Shown: positions 8,571 through 16,709, counted from the stretch's first letter. The stretch is 64,000 bases of DNA from Micromonospora sp. C95 (GCF_018070465.1 NZ_JAGPXT010000022.1:25848-89847), one strand, 5' to 3'. A program made the numbers and translations. Notes: generated by a model from the letters alone, not told the origin.

Positions 8571-8602
8571 CGAGGCGTCCCCCGGCGACGGGGGACGCCT
8601 CG
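8571..8602 (-). terminator. Strong hairpin after rplT
   Basis: Perfect 13-bp stem CGAGGCGTCCCCC / GGGGGACGCCTCG around a 6-nt loop, 17 bp downstream of the rplT stop and 18 bp before the methyltransferase start. No T-run is present. It probably ends or attenuates the infC-rpmI-rplT transcript. Confidence 0.7.
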
Positions 8603-8618
8603 GTGCGCTGCGTGGGAC

Positions 8619-9011
8619 TCAGGCGGCCTGGGCGGGCGCGCCGCCGGTGCCCTCGGCCTGCACGGCGGCCCGGGCCAGCTCGACGATCGCCGCGAACGCG
8701 GCGGCGTCGTTGACCGCCAGGTCAGCCAGGATCTTGCGGTCGACCTCGATGCCGGCCAGGCGCAGGCCCTGGATCAGCCGGTTGTAGGTCATCCCGTTGG
8801 CGCGGGCACCCGCGTTGATCCGCTGGATCCACAGCTGCCGGAAGTCGCCCTTGCGGTCGCGACGGTCCCGGTAGGCGTACTGCATCGAGTGCAGCACCTG
8901 CTCCTTGGCCTTGCGGTACAGCCGGGAGCGCTGACCGCGGTATCCGCTCGCGGTCTCCAGCAGGGTACGGCGCTTCTTCTGGGCGTTCACAGCCCGCTTG
9001 ACGCGTGCCAT
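8619..9011 (-). CDS. rplT: 50S ribosomal protein L20
   Basis: Binds 23S rRNA early in 50S assembly. The 130-residue protein starts MARVKRAVNAQKKRRTLLETASGYRGQRSRLYRKAKEQ, diagnostic for L20, with the conserved RKGDFRQLWIQRINAGAR. ATG 9011 has AAGGAG upstream. It is the last gene of infC-rpmI-rplT and is slightly longer than typical L20 because of an Ala/Gly-rich C-terminal tail. The family can autoregulate its operon in other bacteria; no L20 binding site was identified here. Confidence 0.97.
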   Translation of the reverse strand: MARVKRAVNAQKKRRTLLETASGYRGQRSRLYRKAKEQVLHSMQYAYRDRRDRKGDFRQLWIQRINAGARANGMTYNRLIQGLRLAGIEVDRKILADLAVNDAAAFAAIVELARAAVQAEGTGGAPAQAA

Positions 9012-9043
9012 CTCAACTCCTTCTTGGATTCAGGTGGCGCGCG

Positions 9044-9238
9044 TCAGCGGCCGAGCAGCTTCTTGATGCGCTTGACGTCGGCCTTGGCCACCGCGACCAC
9101 GCCGGTCAGCCGGCGGGTACGGGTGGAGGGCTTCTTCTCCAGGAGGTGGCGCTTGTTGGCCTGCTCCTTCATGAGCTTGCCCTTGCCGGTCACCCGGACC
9201 CGCTTGCCCGTGCCGGTGTGGCTCTTCATCTTCGGCAT
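9044..9238 (-). CDS. rpmI: 50S ribosomal protein L35
   Basis: Small basic 64-residue ribosomal protein of the large subunit. The N-terminus MPKMKSHTGTGKRVRVTGKG and C-terminus VKRIKKLLGR match the L35 family over its full length. It lies 20 bp after infC and 32 bp before rplT in the universal infC-rpmI-rplT order, which supports the call despite the short length. Confidence 0.97.
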   Translation of the reverse strand: MPKMKSHTGTGKRVRVTGKGKLMKEQANKRHLLEKKPSTRTRRLTGVVAVAKADVKRIKKLLGR

Positions 9239-9258
9239 GTGGAACGTCTTCTCCCCTG

Positions 9259-9924
9259 TTACTGACCGCTGGTGTCAGCGGTCGCGCCGGTCTCACCGGC
9301 TGCTGCGCTCTCACTTGTCACCGCAGGTTCGGCGGCCGCGGCGGCGGGCTCCTCCGCGGTCCGCTCCCGTGGTCCACCACGGGACGCCGTGGCGGCGACC
9401 GCGGAGGCCTTCACGGCCCGGTGCGGAGCGAGAACCATGATCATGTTTCGGCCGTCCTGCTTCGGAGCGGACTCCACGTATCCCAGTTCCGTGATCTCGG
9501 ACTCGAGGCGGCGCAGGAGCCGGTAGCCCAGCTCCGGGCGACTCTGCTCGCGACCGCGGAACATGATCGTCACCTTGACCTTGTCGCCGGCCTTGAGGAA
9601 CCGCACCACGTGACCCTTCTTGGTCTCGTAGTCGTGCGGATCGATCTTCGGCCGGAGCTTCATCTCCTTGATGACGGTCTGCTGCTGGTTACGCCGCGCT
9701 TCGCGCGCCTTCAGTGCGCTCTCGTACTTGAACTTGCCGAAGTCCATGAGCTTGCACACCGGCGGGCGCGCCATCGGCGCAACCTCGACCAGGTCCAGAT
9801 CGACGTCCGCGGCCAGCTGAAGGGCGCGCTCCAGCGGGACGATGCCCACCTGCTCACCCTCGGGGCCGACCAGTCGGACCTCACGTGCCCGGATCTGCTC
9901 GTTCACGCGTGGTTCGACGCTGAT
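9259..9924 (-). CDS. infC: Translation initiation factor IF-3, with a non-AUG (ATC) start
   Basis: Prevents premature 30S-50S joining and checks start codons. The N domain begins VNEQIRAREVRLVGPEGEQV; the linker is followed by the C domain with FRGREQSRPELGYRLLRRL. The C-terminus carries an Ala/Glu-rich tail of about 50 residues. An in-frame GTG at 9906 looks like a start. However, six codons upstream is ATC (9922-9924), encoding ISVEPR, with GAGGAGG four bases before it. Non-AUG infC starts read by IF-3 itself are an established autoregulation in bacteria. I therefore prefer ATC 9924, giving 221 residues. Confidence 0.93.
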   Translation of the reverse strand: MSVEPRVNEQIRAREVRLVGPEGEQVGIVPLERALQLAADVDLDLVEVAPMARPPVCKLMDFGKFKYESALKAREARRNQQQTVIKEMKLRPKIDPHDYETKKGHVVRFLKAGDKVKVTIMFRGREQSRPELGYRLLRRLESEITELGYVESAPKQDGRNMIMVLAPHRAVKASAVAATASRGGPRERTAEEPAAAAAEPAVTSESAAAGETGATADTSGQ

Positions 9925-10181
9925 GGGGCCTCCTCGAGTCGGATCTTCATGCGTGGCCGACCCGGCGGCTCCCGGTGGGAGCCGGCCCGGAAAGTAGAAG
10001 GCCCCGGCGTATGCCAGGGCCTGCTCGACCGGTCGGCACGATCACAGGATCGCGCATCCGGCGCCGGGACGTGCCCGGAACCGGTGACCGGACCCGGACG
10101 CCACAGGCGGCGACTCGGGTGGGAGCAGGCGCTCCGCTTTCAAGGCTGTCCTAACGGCTAGGACAGCTGGTCGACTCAACA
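9925..10181 (-). promoter_or_regulatory. Long infC leader with terminator-like hairpin
   Basis: About 250 nt separate the probable transcript start from infC. Within it the hairpin AGGCCCTGGC / GCCGGGGCCT (9999-10022) is followed on the minus strand by TCTACTTT, a plausible intrinsic terminator, and GC-rich stems lie on either side. This looks like a transcription-attenuation leader for infC-rpmI-rplT. The mechanism is inferred from layout only. Confidence 0.5.
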
Positions 10182-10211
10182 ACACTACACCCTCGGTAAC
10201 CGGGACCTCAA
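10182..10211 (-). promoter_or_regulatory. Probable infC operon promoter
   Basis: TTGAGG (-35, 10206-10211) and TAGTGT (-10, 10182-10187) are 18 bp apart on the minus strand in an otherwise non-coding stretch. They match a housekeeping-sigma promoter. Confidence 0.5.
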
Positions 10212-10231
10212 ACCGGCCCAGCCCGGTCCGC

Positions 10232-10305
10232 CACCGCGCGGCGGACGCTGCTCAGGCTCGCACACCGCGCGGCGCACGCTGCTCAGGTTCGTACACCGGG
10301 CGGCC
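10232..10305. repeat. Tandem 31-bp direct repeat (about 2.4 copies)
   Basis: Units start at 10232, 10263 and 10294 with the pattern CACCGCGCGGCG(G/C)ACGCTGCTCAGG. The first two differ at three or four positions; the third is partial. They occupy the gap between the infC promoter and the PH-domain gene. No gene is supported between 10212 and 10563. Confidence 0.75.
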
Positions 10306-10325
10306 CCGCCGCCCCGGTTCGCGCC

Positions 10326-10399
10326 CTGTCGAGCTGAACCGCCGACGCCGTCACCCGGGTCGCCGCTCCGGCGATCCGTTGACGCGCTCAGCTCGACAG
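10326..10399. repeat. 12-bp perfect inverted repeat in an intergenic gap
   Basis: CTGTCGAGCTGA (10326-10337) and TCAGCTCGACAG (10388-10399) flank 50 bp with no coding signal. It could fold as a long-loop hairpin or be a protein-binding pair. Nothing else was seen up to the PH-domain gene. Confidence 0.55.
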
Positions 10400-10563
10400 C
10401 GGCCGGCTACCGGCATGTCGGTCGCCGAGGCGATCAAAGAGCCAACCTGCTCGACGAGGCGACGGAGGCGGTGTCCGCCGAGCGACACCGGCGACCCCGT
10501 ACCGCCCGCGTGACGAGCGGAACGGCGACCGAACCGACAGGTCGAGCCGCCGCGGCGGACGGA

Positions 10564-11034
10564 TCAGCGAGCCGCGCGTTCGGCGACGGCGGTCAGGTGC
10601 GCCTGGTGCAGGCGGCGCAGGGCACGCACGCCGTCGACGGCGAGCTGCTTGTCGGCGGCCTGGAGGGCGACCACCGGCAGCAGGTCGTCGTCGTACAGCT
10701 CCAGCGCCGCCCACGGGGCATCCCGGTCGAACCGGACGCCGCGCACGACCTCCCAGGGCAGCTCGTACGAGCCGATGATGTTGCGGACCCGCACCCCCCG
10801 CACGTCCGCCTCGACCCGGGGTCGGGTGAACAGCAGGGTGCCCAGGGCGAACAGGATCCCGAGCCCGATCATGGCCAGCTGGTCGCCGCGCTGGAAGGTG
10901 CCGTACCCATTTCCGGTGGGACCGGTCAGCGTGGTGGCGACCAGGGCGAAGACCACGACCAGCAGGATGGCCGACACCCAGCAGACCAGCCGGATTCGCC
11001 GGGGTCGCACCCGGACCACGTCGGTGTCACTCAC
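10564..11034 (-). CDS. PH-domain-containing membrane protein
   Basis: 156-residue protein with two predicted transmembrane helices (about residues 15-36, VCWVSAILLVVVFALVATT; and about 50-70, LAMIGLGILFALGTLLF). A bacterial PH-like domain follows (RVEADVRGVRVRNIIGSYELPWEVV, then WAALELYDDDLLPV). This two-helix plus PH (bPH_6-like) layout is common beside hisG in actinomycetes. No enzymatic motif is present. A role in membrane or envelope organisation is only a guess. It is transcribed after hisE-hisG with a 75-bp gap and may be co-transcribed. Confidence 0.75.
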   Translation of the reverse strand: MSDTDVVRVRPRRIRLVCWVSAILLVVVFALVATTLTGPTGNGYGTFQRGDQLAMIGLGILFALGTLLFTRPRVEADVRGVRVRNIIGSYELPWEVVRGVRFDRDAPWAALELYDDDLLPVVALQAADKQLAVDGVRALRRLHQAHLTAVAERAAR

Positions 11035-11109
11035 CCCACCAGTCTGCCATCCGGCCGTACCCGGGCACCCAGCGCCACACAGAGCCGCGACGTACCGGCC
11101 CGACAGCCC

Positions 11110-11955
11110 TCAGAGCCGGCAGGCGTGGATGTTGGTGACCAGGATCGCGCGGGCACCCAGTTCGTAGAGTTCGTCCATGATCCGGTGCACGTCGTCGCGG
11201 AGCACCATCGCCTGCACCGCCACCCAACCCTCGCGGTGCAACGGGGAGACCGTCGGTGACTCGATGCCCGGGGTGAGCGAGCTGGCCCGGTCCAGCAACC
11301 CGGCCGGCACGTCGTAGGCGAGCATCACGTAGCGGCGGGCCACCAGCACCCCGTGCAGCCGGCGCAGCAGCTGCTCGGCCTGCGGGTGCGGGGCCGCGCC
11401 GGTGCGGCGGACCAGCACCGCCGAGGATTTCAGCAGGGGCTCACCGAAGACCACCAGACCGGCCTGGCGCAGCGTGGCGCCGGTCTCGACCACGTCGGCG
11501 ACCACGTCGGCGACACCCAGCCGGATGGCGTTCTCCACCGCACCGTCGAGGCGGATGACGTCGGCCTTGACGCCCAGCTCGGCGAGGTGCCGCTCGACCA
11601 GTCCGGGGTACGCGGTGGCGATCCGGTGCCCGCCCAGCTCCCGTACGTCGTCGACGTCGTCCGGGCGGGCGGCGAACCGGAAGGTGGCCCGGCCGAAGTT
11701 CAGGTCCACCACCTCCTCGGCCGGCGCGCCGGAGTCGATGAGCAGGTCCCGGCCGGTGATGCCGACGTCCAGGTCACCGGAGCCGACGTAGGTGGCGATG
11801 TCCTTCGGCCGCAGGTAGAAGAATTCGATGTCGTTGGCCTGGTCGCGGCAGACCAGGTCCTTGGTGTCGGTGCGCTGGCGGTAGCCCGCCTCGCGCAGCA
11901 TCTGGGCGGCCGAATCGGCCAGGGCGCCCTTGTTGGGTACGGCGACGCGCAGCAT
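11110..11955 (-). CDS. hisG: ATP phosphoribosyltransferase (long form)
   Basis: First committed and feedback-inhibited step of histidine synthesis. The 281-residue length indicates the long HisG form, with a C-terminal regulatory ACT-like domain binding histidine. The N-terminus MLRVAVPNKGALADSAAQML, DVGITGRDLLIDSG and the PRPP-binding region DVVADVVETGATLRQAGL are clear. ATG 11955 follows AAGGAG, and 45 bp separate it from hisE. The rest of the his pathway is not in the window. Confidence 0.95.
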   Translation of the reverse strand: MLRVAVPNKGALADSAAQMLREAGYRQRTDTKDLVCRDQANDIEFFYLRPKDIATYVGSGDLDVGITGRDLLIDSGAPAEEVVDLNFGRATFRFAARPDDVDDVRELGGHRIATAYPGLVERHLAELGVKADVIRLDGAVENAIRLGVADVVADVVETGATLRQAGLVVFGEPLLKSSAVLVRRTGAAPHPQAEQLLRRLHGVLVARRYVMLAYDVPAGLLDRASSLTPGIESPTVSPLHREGWVAVQAMVLRDDVHRIMDELYELGARAILVTNIHACRL

Positions 11956-12000
11956 GACGGAGTGCTCCTTCGATCGGTTCCGGGTCGACGGTGGGGGCAC

Positions 12001-12264
12001 TCACAGATGTCGGTAGACGTCCTTGAGGTCGAGACCGCTGGCGAGCATCAGCACCTGGACCTGGTAGAGCAGCTGGGAGATCTCCTCGGCCGTGCGCTCG
12101 GGCCCCTCGTGCTCGGCGGCCATCCACGACTCGGCCGCCTCCTCGACGACCTTCTTGCCGATGAAGTGCACGCCCTTCTCCAGTGCGGCGACCGTGCCCG
12201 AGCCGGGGGTGCCGGCCGCGGCCTTGGCCTGCAACTCCGCGAACAACTCCTCGAACGTCTTCAC
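12001..12264 (-). CDS. hisE: Phosphoribosyl-ATP pyrophosphatase
   Basis: Hydrolyses PR-ATP to PR-AMP, the second histidine step. The 87-residue MazG-like all-alpha protein starts at GTG 12264 (VKTFEELFAELQAKAAAG). It has the conserved KKVVEEAAESWMAA and EISQLLYQVQVLMLA helices carrying the metal-binding acidic residues. A longer ORF to 12339 would add a non-conserved Pro/Gly/Arg stretch and is rejected. The hisE-hisG pairing is typical of actinobacteria. Confidence 0.94.
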   Translation of the reverse strand: MKTFEELFAELQAKAAAGTPGSGTVAALEKGVHFIGKKVVEEAAESWMAAEHEGPERTAEEISQLLYQVQVLMLASGLDLKDVYRHL

Positions 12265-12402
12265 GGAGACGGATTCTCGCAGTCGCCCAGGGTCGACCCG
12301 AGCACCGGGTCCGTGGTGACCGGTGGACGGGATCGGCACATCTACCGGGACGGGTGGGACAGCCCTTCGATCCTCGCCTATGTTGGTCGTACGCTGTCCG
12401 CC

Positions 12403-13263
12403 ATGGTCACCACCCTGCGTACTCTCGCGTTCGCCGCCGCGGCGGCCGTCCTGCTCGCGGCCAGTGCCTGCACGCCGCAGGCCCAGCCCGCGCCCATGCC
12501 GACCGTGTCGATGGCCTGCGTCAAGGACGGCCTGCCCACCCAGACGCCGGGCAAGCTCACCATCGCCACCGACGAACCGGCGTACCCGCCGTGGTTCGTC
12601 GACGACAAGCCCGAGAACGGTGAGGGCTTCGAGTCGGCCGTGGCCTACGCGGTGGCCGAGCAGCTCGGCTACGCCCGGGACGACGTCACCTGGACCCGGG
12701 TGCGGTTCGACACCGCCATCGCACCCGGGCCGAAGACCTTCGACTTCGACATCAGCCAGTTCTCCATCACCGAGGAGCGCAAGCAGGCGGTCGACTTCTC
12801 CGCGCCGTACTACCTCGTGCGGCAGACGGTCATCGCGCTGGAATCCTCCAAGATCGCTGGCCGGACCTCGCTTGCCGACCTGCGTACGGCCCGGCTCGGC
12901 GCTCAGGTCGGCACGACCAGCTACCAGGCCATCACCGACGTGGTGCAGCCGACGTCCGAGCCACGGGTCTACAACAACAACGACGACGCCAAGAAGGCCC
13001 TGCAGAACGGGCAGATCGACGGCCTCGTGGTGGACCTGCCCACCGCGTTCTACATCACCGGCGCGGAGATCGACGACGCGGTGATCGTCGGGCAGCTGCC
13101 CCAGGTGGGCAGCCCGGAGGCGTTCGGGCTGGTGCTGGACAAGAACTCGCCACTCACCGGCTGCGTCAGCGCGGCGGTCGGGCAGCTCGCCTCCGAGGGC
13201 GTACTCAAGCAGTTGGAGCAGCGGTGGCTGGGCCAGGTGGCGGGAGCGCCCGAACTCACGTGA
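12403..13263 (+). CDS. Amino-acid ABC transporter substrate-binding lipoprotein
   Basis: 286-residue periplasmic-binding-protein-type receptor. The N-terminal signal peptide (MVTTLRTLAFAAAAAVLL) ends in a lipobox ASAC at about residue 22, so it should be lipid-anchored. The mature part has the family 3 solute-binding layout: KLTIATDEPAYPPWFVDD, FDFDISQFSITEERKQAVDFSAPYY and RLGAQVGTTSYQAI. It is first in a three-gene plus-strand operon with a permease and ATPase (GTGA overlap). The substrate is probably a polar amino acid; the exact ligand cannot be read from sequence. Confidence 0.92.
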   Translation: MVTTLRTLAFAAAAAVLLAASACTPQAQPAPMPTVSMACVKDGLPTQTPGKLTIATDEPAYPPWFVDDKPENGEGFESAVAYAVAEQLGYARDDVTWTRVRFDTAIAPGPKTFDFDISQFSITEERKQAVDFSAPYYLVRQTVIALESSKIAGRTSLADLRTARLGAQVGTTSYQAITDVVQPTSEPRVYNNNDDAKKALQNGQIDGLVVDLPTAFYITGAEIDDAVIVGQLPQVGSPEAFGLVLDKNSPLTGCVSAAVGQLASEGVLKQLEQRWLGQVAGAPELT

Positions 13264-14105
13264 GCACGCTCCTGCACCAGCCCTCGCCCGCCCAGCGGGC
13301 GAGGGACGCGTACCGCCGTCGGCAGACCAGGTTCAGCGTGCTGGTCGCCGCCGCCTCCACGGCGGCGGTCGGCACCCTGCTGGCGGTCTCGGTGACCGGG
13401 GCACCCGGCTGGGAACGGGTACGCCAGACGTTCCTCGACCCGCAGATCGCCCGCGACGCGCTGCCCCGGGTGCTGACCGGCCTCTGGCTCAACCTCCGGC
13501 TGCTGGTCTGCTGCGCGATCGGGGCGTTGCTGCTGGGGTTGCTGATCGCGGTGCTGCGGACCCTGCGCGGGCCGGTCTTCTTCCCGGTCCGGGCCCTGGC
13601 GGCCGGTTACACGTACACCTTCCGCGGCCTGCCGCTGATCATCGTGCTCTACCTGTTCGCCTTCGGCGTGCCCGGGCTGCGGGTGCAGGGCACACCGTCG
13701 GTGCTGGTGCTGGGCGCGCTGGCGCTGATCCTCACCTACGCCGGCTACCTGGCCGAGGTGTTCCGCGCCGGCATCGAGTCGGTGCATCCGAGTCAGCTCG
13801 CCGCGGCCCGGTCGCTGGGGCTCAGCTACCGGCAGGCCATGCGACACGTGGTGCTGCCGCAGGCCGTGCGTCGGGTGGCGCCACCGCTGCTCAACGACGT
13901 GGTGGCGTTGCAGAAGGACGTCGGGCTGATCTCGTTGGCCGGCCCGATCGACGCGGTCCGGGCGGCGCAGCTGGCCAGCGCCCAGACCTTCAACTACACG
14001 CCGTACATCGTGGCCGGGGTGCTCTTCGTCCTGCTCGCGATCCCGCTGATCGCGGTCACCGACCAGGTGACGCTGCGGGCCGCCCGACGCCAGTCCGGAG
14101 GTTGA
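13260..14105 (+). CDS. Amino-acid ABC transporter permease
   Basis: 281-residue inner-membrane permease of the polar amino acid (HisM/GlnP-like) type. The sequence contains about five to six hydrophobic helices. The cytoplasmic EAA loop is EVFRAGIESVHPSQLAAARSLGLSYRQAMRHVVLPQA at about residues 165-200, which docks the ATPase. GTG 13260 overlaps the stop of the binding-protein gene (GTGA). It is unusual in having a 40-residue cytoplasmic N-terminal extension before the first helix. Confidence 0.92.
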   Translation: MSTLLHQPSPAQRARDAYRRRQTRFSVLVAAASTAAVGTLLAVSVTGAPGWERVRQTFLDPQIARDALPRVLTGLWLNLRLLVCCAIGALLLGLLIAVLRTLRGPVFFPVRALAAGYTYTFRGLPLIIVLYLFAFGVPGLRVQGTPSVLVLGALALILTYAGYLAEVFRAGIESVHPSQLAAARSLGLSYRQAMRHVVLPQAVRRVAPPLLNDVVALQKDVGLISLAGPIDAVRAAQLASAQTFNYTPYIVAGVLFVLLAIPLIAVTDQVTLRAARRQSGG

Positions 14106-14107
14106 CC

Positions 14108-14875
14108 ATGAACGTGCAGCCGGCCCCGGAGGTGCTGCGGTGCCGGGGACTGCGCAAGGAGTTCGGTGGCCAGGTCGTCCTCGACGGGCTCGACCTGAGC
14201 GTCGCCGAGCATCAGGTGGTGGCGCTGATCGGGGCGTCCGGGTCCGGCAAGTCGACGCTGCTGCGCTGCGTCAACCTGCTTGAGGAGCTGCACGACGGCA
14301 CCATCGAGCTGGACGGCGAGGAGATCTCCGCCCCGGGCGTCGACCCGGACCGGGTACGCCGCCGGATCGGGTTGGTCTTCCAGTCGTACAACCTCTTCCC
14401 GCACCTGAGCGTGCTGGACAACATCACCCTCGCCCCACGTCGGGTGCACCGGCGCTCCCGCGCCGAGGCCGAGGCCCGGGCCCGGGCCCTGCTGGACCGG
14501 GTGGGGCTGGCGGCGAAGGCCGACGCCTACCCGGACCGGCTCTCCGGCGGCCAGCAGCAGCGGGTCGCGATCGTCCGGGCGCTGGCCAACTCACCGCGGC
14601 TGCTGCTGCTCGACGAGGTCACCTCGGCGCTGGACCCGGAGCTGGTCGGCGAGGTGCTGACGATGATCCGCGACCTCAAGGCGGACGGGATGACCATGGT
14701 CCTGGCCACCCACGAGATGACCTTCGCCCGCGACGTCGCCGACCAGGTCTGCTTCCTCGACTCCGGCCGGGTCATCGAGTCCGGCCCACCCGAACAGGTC
14801 CTAGCCGCCCCGACCCACCCCCGCACCCGCCAGTTCCTGTCCCGCATCATCGAAGCCGGCCGCCTGCCAGGTTGA
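14108..14875 (+). CDS. Amino-acid ABC transporter ATP-binding protein
   Basis: 255-residue ATPase energising the preceding permease. Walker A GASGSGKST, Q-loop FQSYNLFPH, signature LSGGQQQR, Walker B LLLLDEVTSALDPE and the H-loop ATHEM are all present. ATG 14108 follows GGAGG by seven bases, just after the permease stop. The TGA stop abuts a palindromic repeat (14874-14928) that probably ends this operon and the converging rib operon. Confidence 0.95.
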   Translation: MNVQPAPEVLRCRGLRKEFGGQVVLDGLDLSVAEHQVVALIGASGSGKSTLLRCVNLLEELHDGTIELDGEEISAPGVDPDRVRRRIGLVFQSYNLFPHLSVLDNITLAPRRVHRRSRAEAEARARALLDRVGLAAKADAYPDRLSGGQQQRVAIVRALANSPRLLLLDEVTSALDPELVGEVLTMIRDLKADGMTMVLATHEMTFARDVADQVCFLDSGRVIESGPPEQVLAAPTHPRTRQFLSRIIEAGRLPG

Positions 14876-14928
14876 TCATGAAGTTATTGTCACGGGCAAA
14901 CGCTCTCCGGGACAACAACTTCATGATC
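14874..14928. repeat. Palindromic repeat, ATCATGAAGTTGTTGTC family, copy 1
   Basis: 18-bp arms GATCATGAAGTTATTGTC (14874-14891) and GACAACAACTTCATGATC (14911-14928) with one mismatch and a 19-nt loop. It lies between convergent genes and its first bases overlap the ATPase stop codon. A second copy is at 36860-36914. It probably works as a bidirectional terminator, but sharing the same arm sequence with a distant copy marks it as a repeat family. Confidence 0.85.
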
Positions 14929-14940
14929 GCCGAAGGGGGG

Positions 14941-15441
14941 TCAGGTGGTGAAGCCGACGGGGTGGGTGGGGGCGGTGGTGGCGTGGCGGATGGCCAGGGC
15001 GGCGTCGAGGGCCGCCACCGTCGACGTCCAGCCCTTGTCCTCGGCGGAGTCGGGCAGGCCGGCGCGGTCGCGGGCCTGGTCGATGGTGTCGACTGTCAGC
15101 ACGCCGTGGGCGACCGGCTTGCCCTCGTCGAGGGCGACCCGGGTCAGGCCGTCGGTGACCGAGCGGCAGACGTAGTCGAAGTGGGCGGTGGCACCGCGTA
15201 CCACCACGCCGAGGGCGACCACCACGTCACAACGCCGCGCCAGCGCCTGGGCCACCACGGGCAGTTCCACCGAGCCGGCCACCCGAGCCACCACCGCCCG
15301 GGCACCACACGCCTGCGCGGCGGCCACCGCCCGGTCGAGCATGTGGTCGGTCAGGTCGCCGTGCCAGCGCGCGGCGACCACACCGACGGTCATCCCGGCC
15401 GCGTCGACCGGAGCCGAACCCGGCTCCCCGAAACCCGCCAT
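14941..15441 (-). CDS. ribH: 6,7-dimethyl-8-ribityllumazine synthase
   Basis: Condenses 5-amino-6-ribitylaminouracil with dihydroxybutanone phosphate, forming icosahedral or pentameric assemblies. The 166-residue protein has VGVVAARWHGDLTDHML, AGSVELPVVAQALA and the catalytic-site VVRGATAHFDYVCRSVTDGL. It is the last gene of the ribD-ribE-ribBA-ribH operon, 5 bp after ribBA. Its 3' end converges on the ABC transporter operon. Confidence 0.95.
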   Translation of the reverse strand: MAGFGEPGSAPVDAAGMTVGVVAARWHGDLTDHMLDRAVAAAQACGARAVVARVAGSVELPVVAQALARRCDVVVALGVVVRGATAHFDYVCRSVTDGLTRVALDEGKPVAHGVLTVDTIDQARDRAGLPDSAEDKGWTSTVAALDAALAIRHATTAPTHPVGFTT

Positions 15442-15446
15442 CTTGC

Positions 15447-16709
15447 CTACGCTCCGATCTCTGTCCCGGGCACCGTACGCCCCAGCGGCGCCTCGGCAGC
15501 CTCGTCGAGCTGGTCTATCAGGTGTCCCATCCGGTCCCGCTTGGTCCGCAGGTAACGTACGTTCTCCGGATGCGGACGCACCGGCAGCCCCTCGCGGCCG
15601 GTGATGGTCAGGCCGTAGCCCTCCAGCCCGGCCCGCTTGGCCGGGTTGTTCGTCAGCAGCCGCATCGTGCGTACCCCGAGGTCGTAGAGGATCTGCGCGC
15701 CGGTGCCGTAGTCCCGCGCGTCGGCCGGCAGGCCGAGGTCGAGGTTCGCGTCCACCGTGTCACGGCCCTGGTCCTGCAACTGGTACGCCTGGAGCTTGTG
15801 CAGCAGCCCGATGCCGCGCCCCTCGTGGCCACGCACGTAGAGGACCACGCCCCGCCCCTCGCGAGCCACCCGGTCCAGGGCGGCGTTGAGCTGCGGGCCG
15901 CAGTCACAGCGCACCGACGAGAAGACGTCGCCGGTCAGGCACTCCGAGTGCACCCGGACCAGCACGTCGCGGCCGTCGCCGATGTCGCCCATCACCAACG
16001 CCACGTGCTCGGCCGAGTCGTACTCGCTGCGGTAGCCCAGCGCCCGGAACACCCCGTGCTCGGTGGGCATCCGGGCGTCGGCCACCAGCTCGACCTGCTT
16101 CTCGGTACGCCGCCGGTACGCGATCAGGTCCGCGATGGTGATCAGGGTCAGCGAGTGCTCGGCGCAGAACTTCTCCAGGTCCGGCAGCCGCATCATGGTG
16201 CCGTCGTCGTTGACCAGCTCGCACAGCACCCCGGCCGGGCGCAGACCGGCCAGCCGGGTCAGGTCCACGGCCGCCTCGGTGTGCCCGGGACGTCGCAGCA
16301 CCCCACCCGGCCGGGCCCGCAGCGGCACCACGTGCCCCGGGCGGGCGAGGTCCGTCGGGCCGGTGGTCGGGTCGGCGAGCAGCCGGATGGTGTGCGCCCG
16401 GTCGGCCGCCGAGATGCCGGTGGTCACCCCCTCCCGGGCGTCGACGGTCACCGTGTAAGCGGTCTGCCGCCGGTCCTGGTTGGTGTGGTGCATGGGCGGC
16501 AGGTCGAGCCGGTCGCACTCGCTCTCGGTGAGCGGTACGCAGATGAAGCCCGACGTGTGCCGCACCGTGAAGGCCAGCAGCTCCGGGGTGGCCAGCTCGG
16601 CCGCGAAGATCAGATCGCCCTCGTTCTCCCGGTCGGCGTCGTCGACCACCACGACCGGACGGCCGGCGGCGATCTCGGCCAGGGCCTGCTCGATGTCGGC
16701 GAAGGTCAT
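15447..16709 (-). CDS. ribBA: Bifunctional DHBP synthase / GTP cyclohydrolase II
   Basis: Supplies both precursors of riboflavin: RibB (residues about 1-205) makes dihydroxybutanone phosphate, and RibA opens GTP. RibB motifs are DDADRENEGDLIFAAE and GHTEAAVDL. RibA has the zinc cysteines in ECLTGDVFSSVRCDCG and the loop GHEGRGIGLLHKL. The 420-residue length is normal for the fusion. Its ATG overlaps the ribE stop by ATGA. The RibA half lacks nothing obvious. Confidence 0.96.
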   Translation of the reverse strand: MTFADIEQALAEIAAGRPVVVVDDADRENEGDLIFAAELATPELLAFTVRHTSGFICVPLTESECDRLDLPPMHHTNQDRRQTAYTVTVDAREGVTTGISAADRAHTIRLLADPTTGPTDLARPGHVVPLRARPGGVLRRPGHTEAAVDLTRLAGLRPAGVLCELVNDDGTMMRLPDLEKFCAEHSLTLITIADLIAYRRRTEKQVELVADARMPTEHGVFRALGYRSEYDSAEHVALVMGDIGDGRDVLVRVHSECLTGDVFSSVRCDCGPQLNAALDRVAREGRGVVLYVRGHEGRGIGLLHKLQAYQLQDQGRDTVDANLDLGLPADARDYGTGAQILYDLGVRTMRLLTNNPAKRAGLEGYGLTITGREGLPVRPHPENVRYLRTKRDRMGHLIDQLDEAAEAPLGRTVPGTEIGA

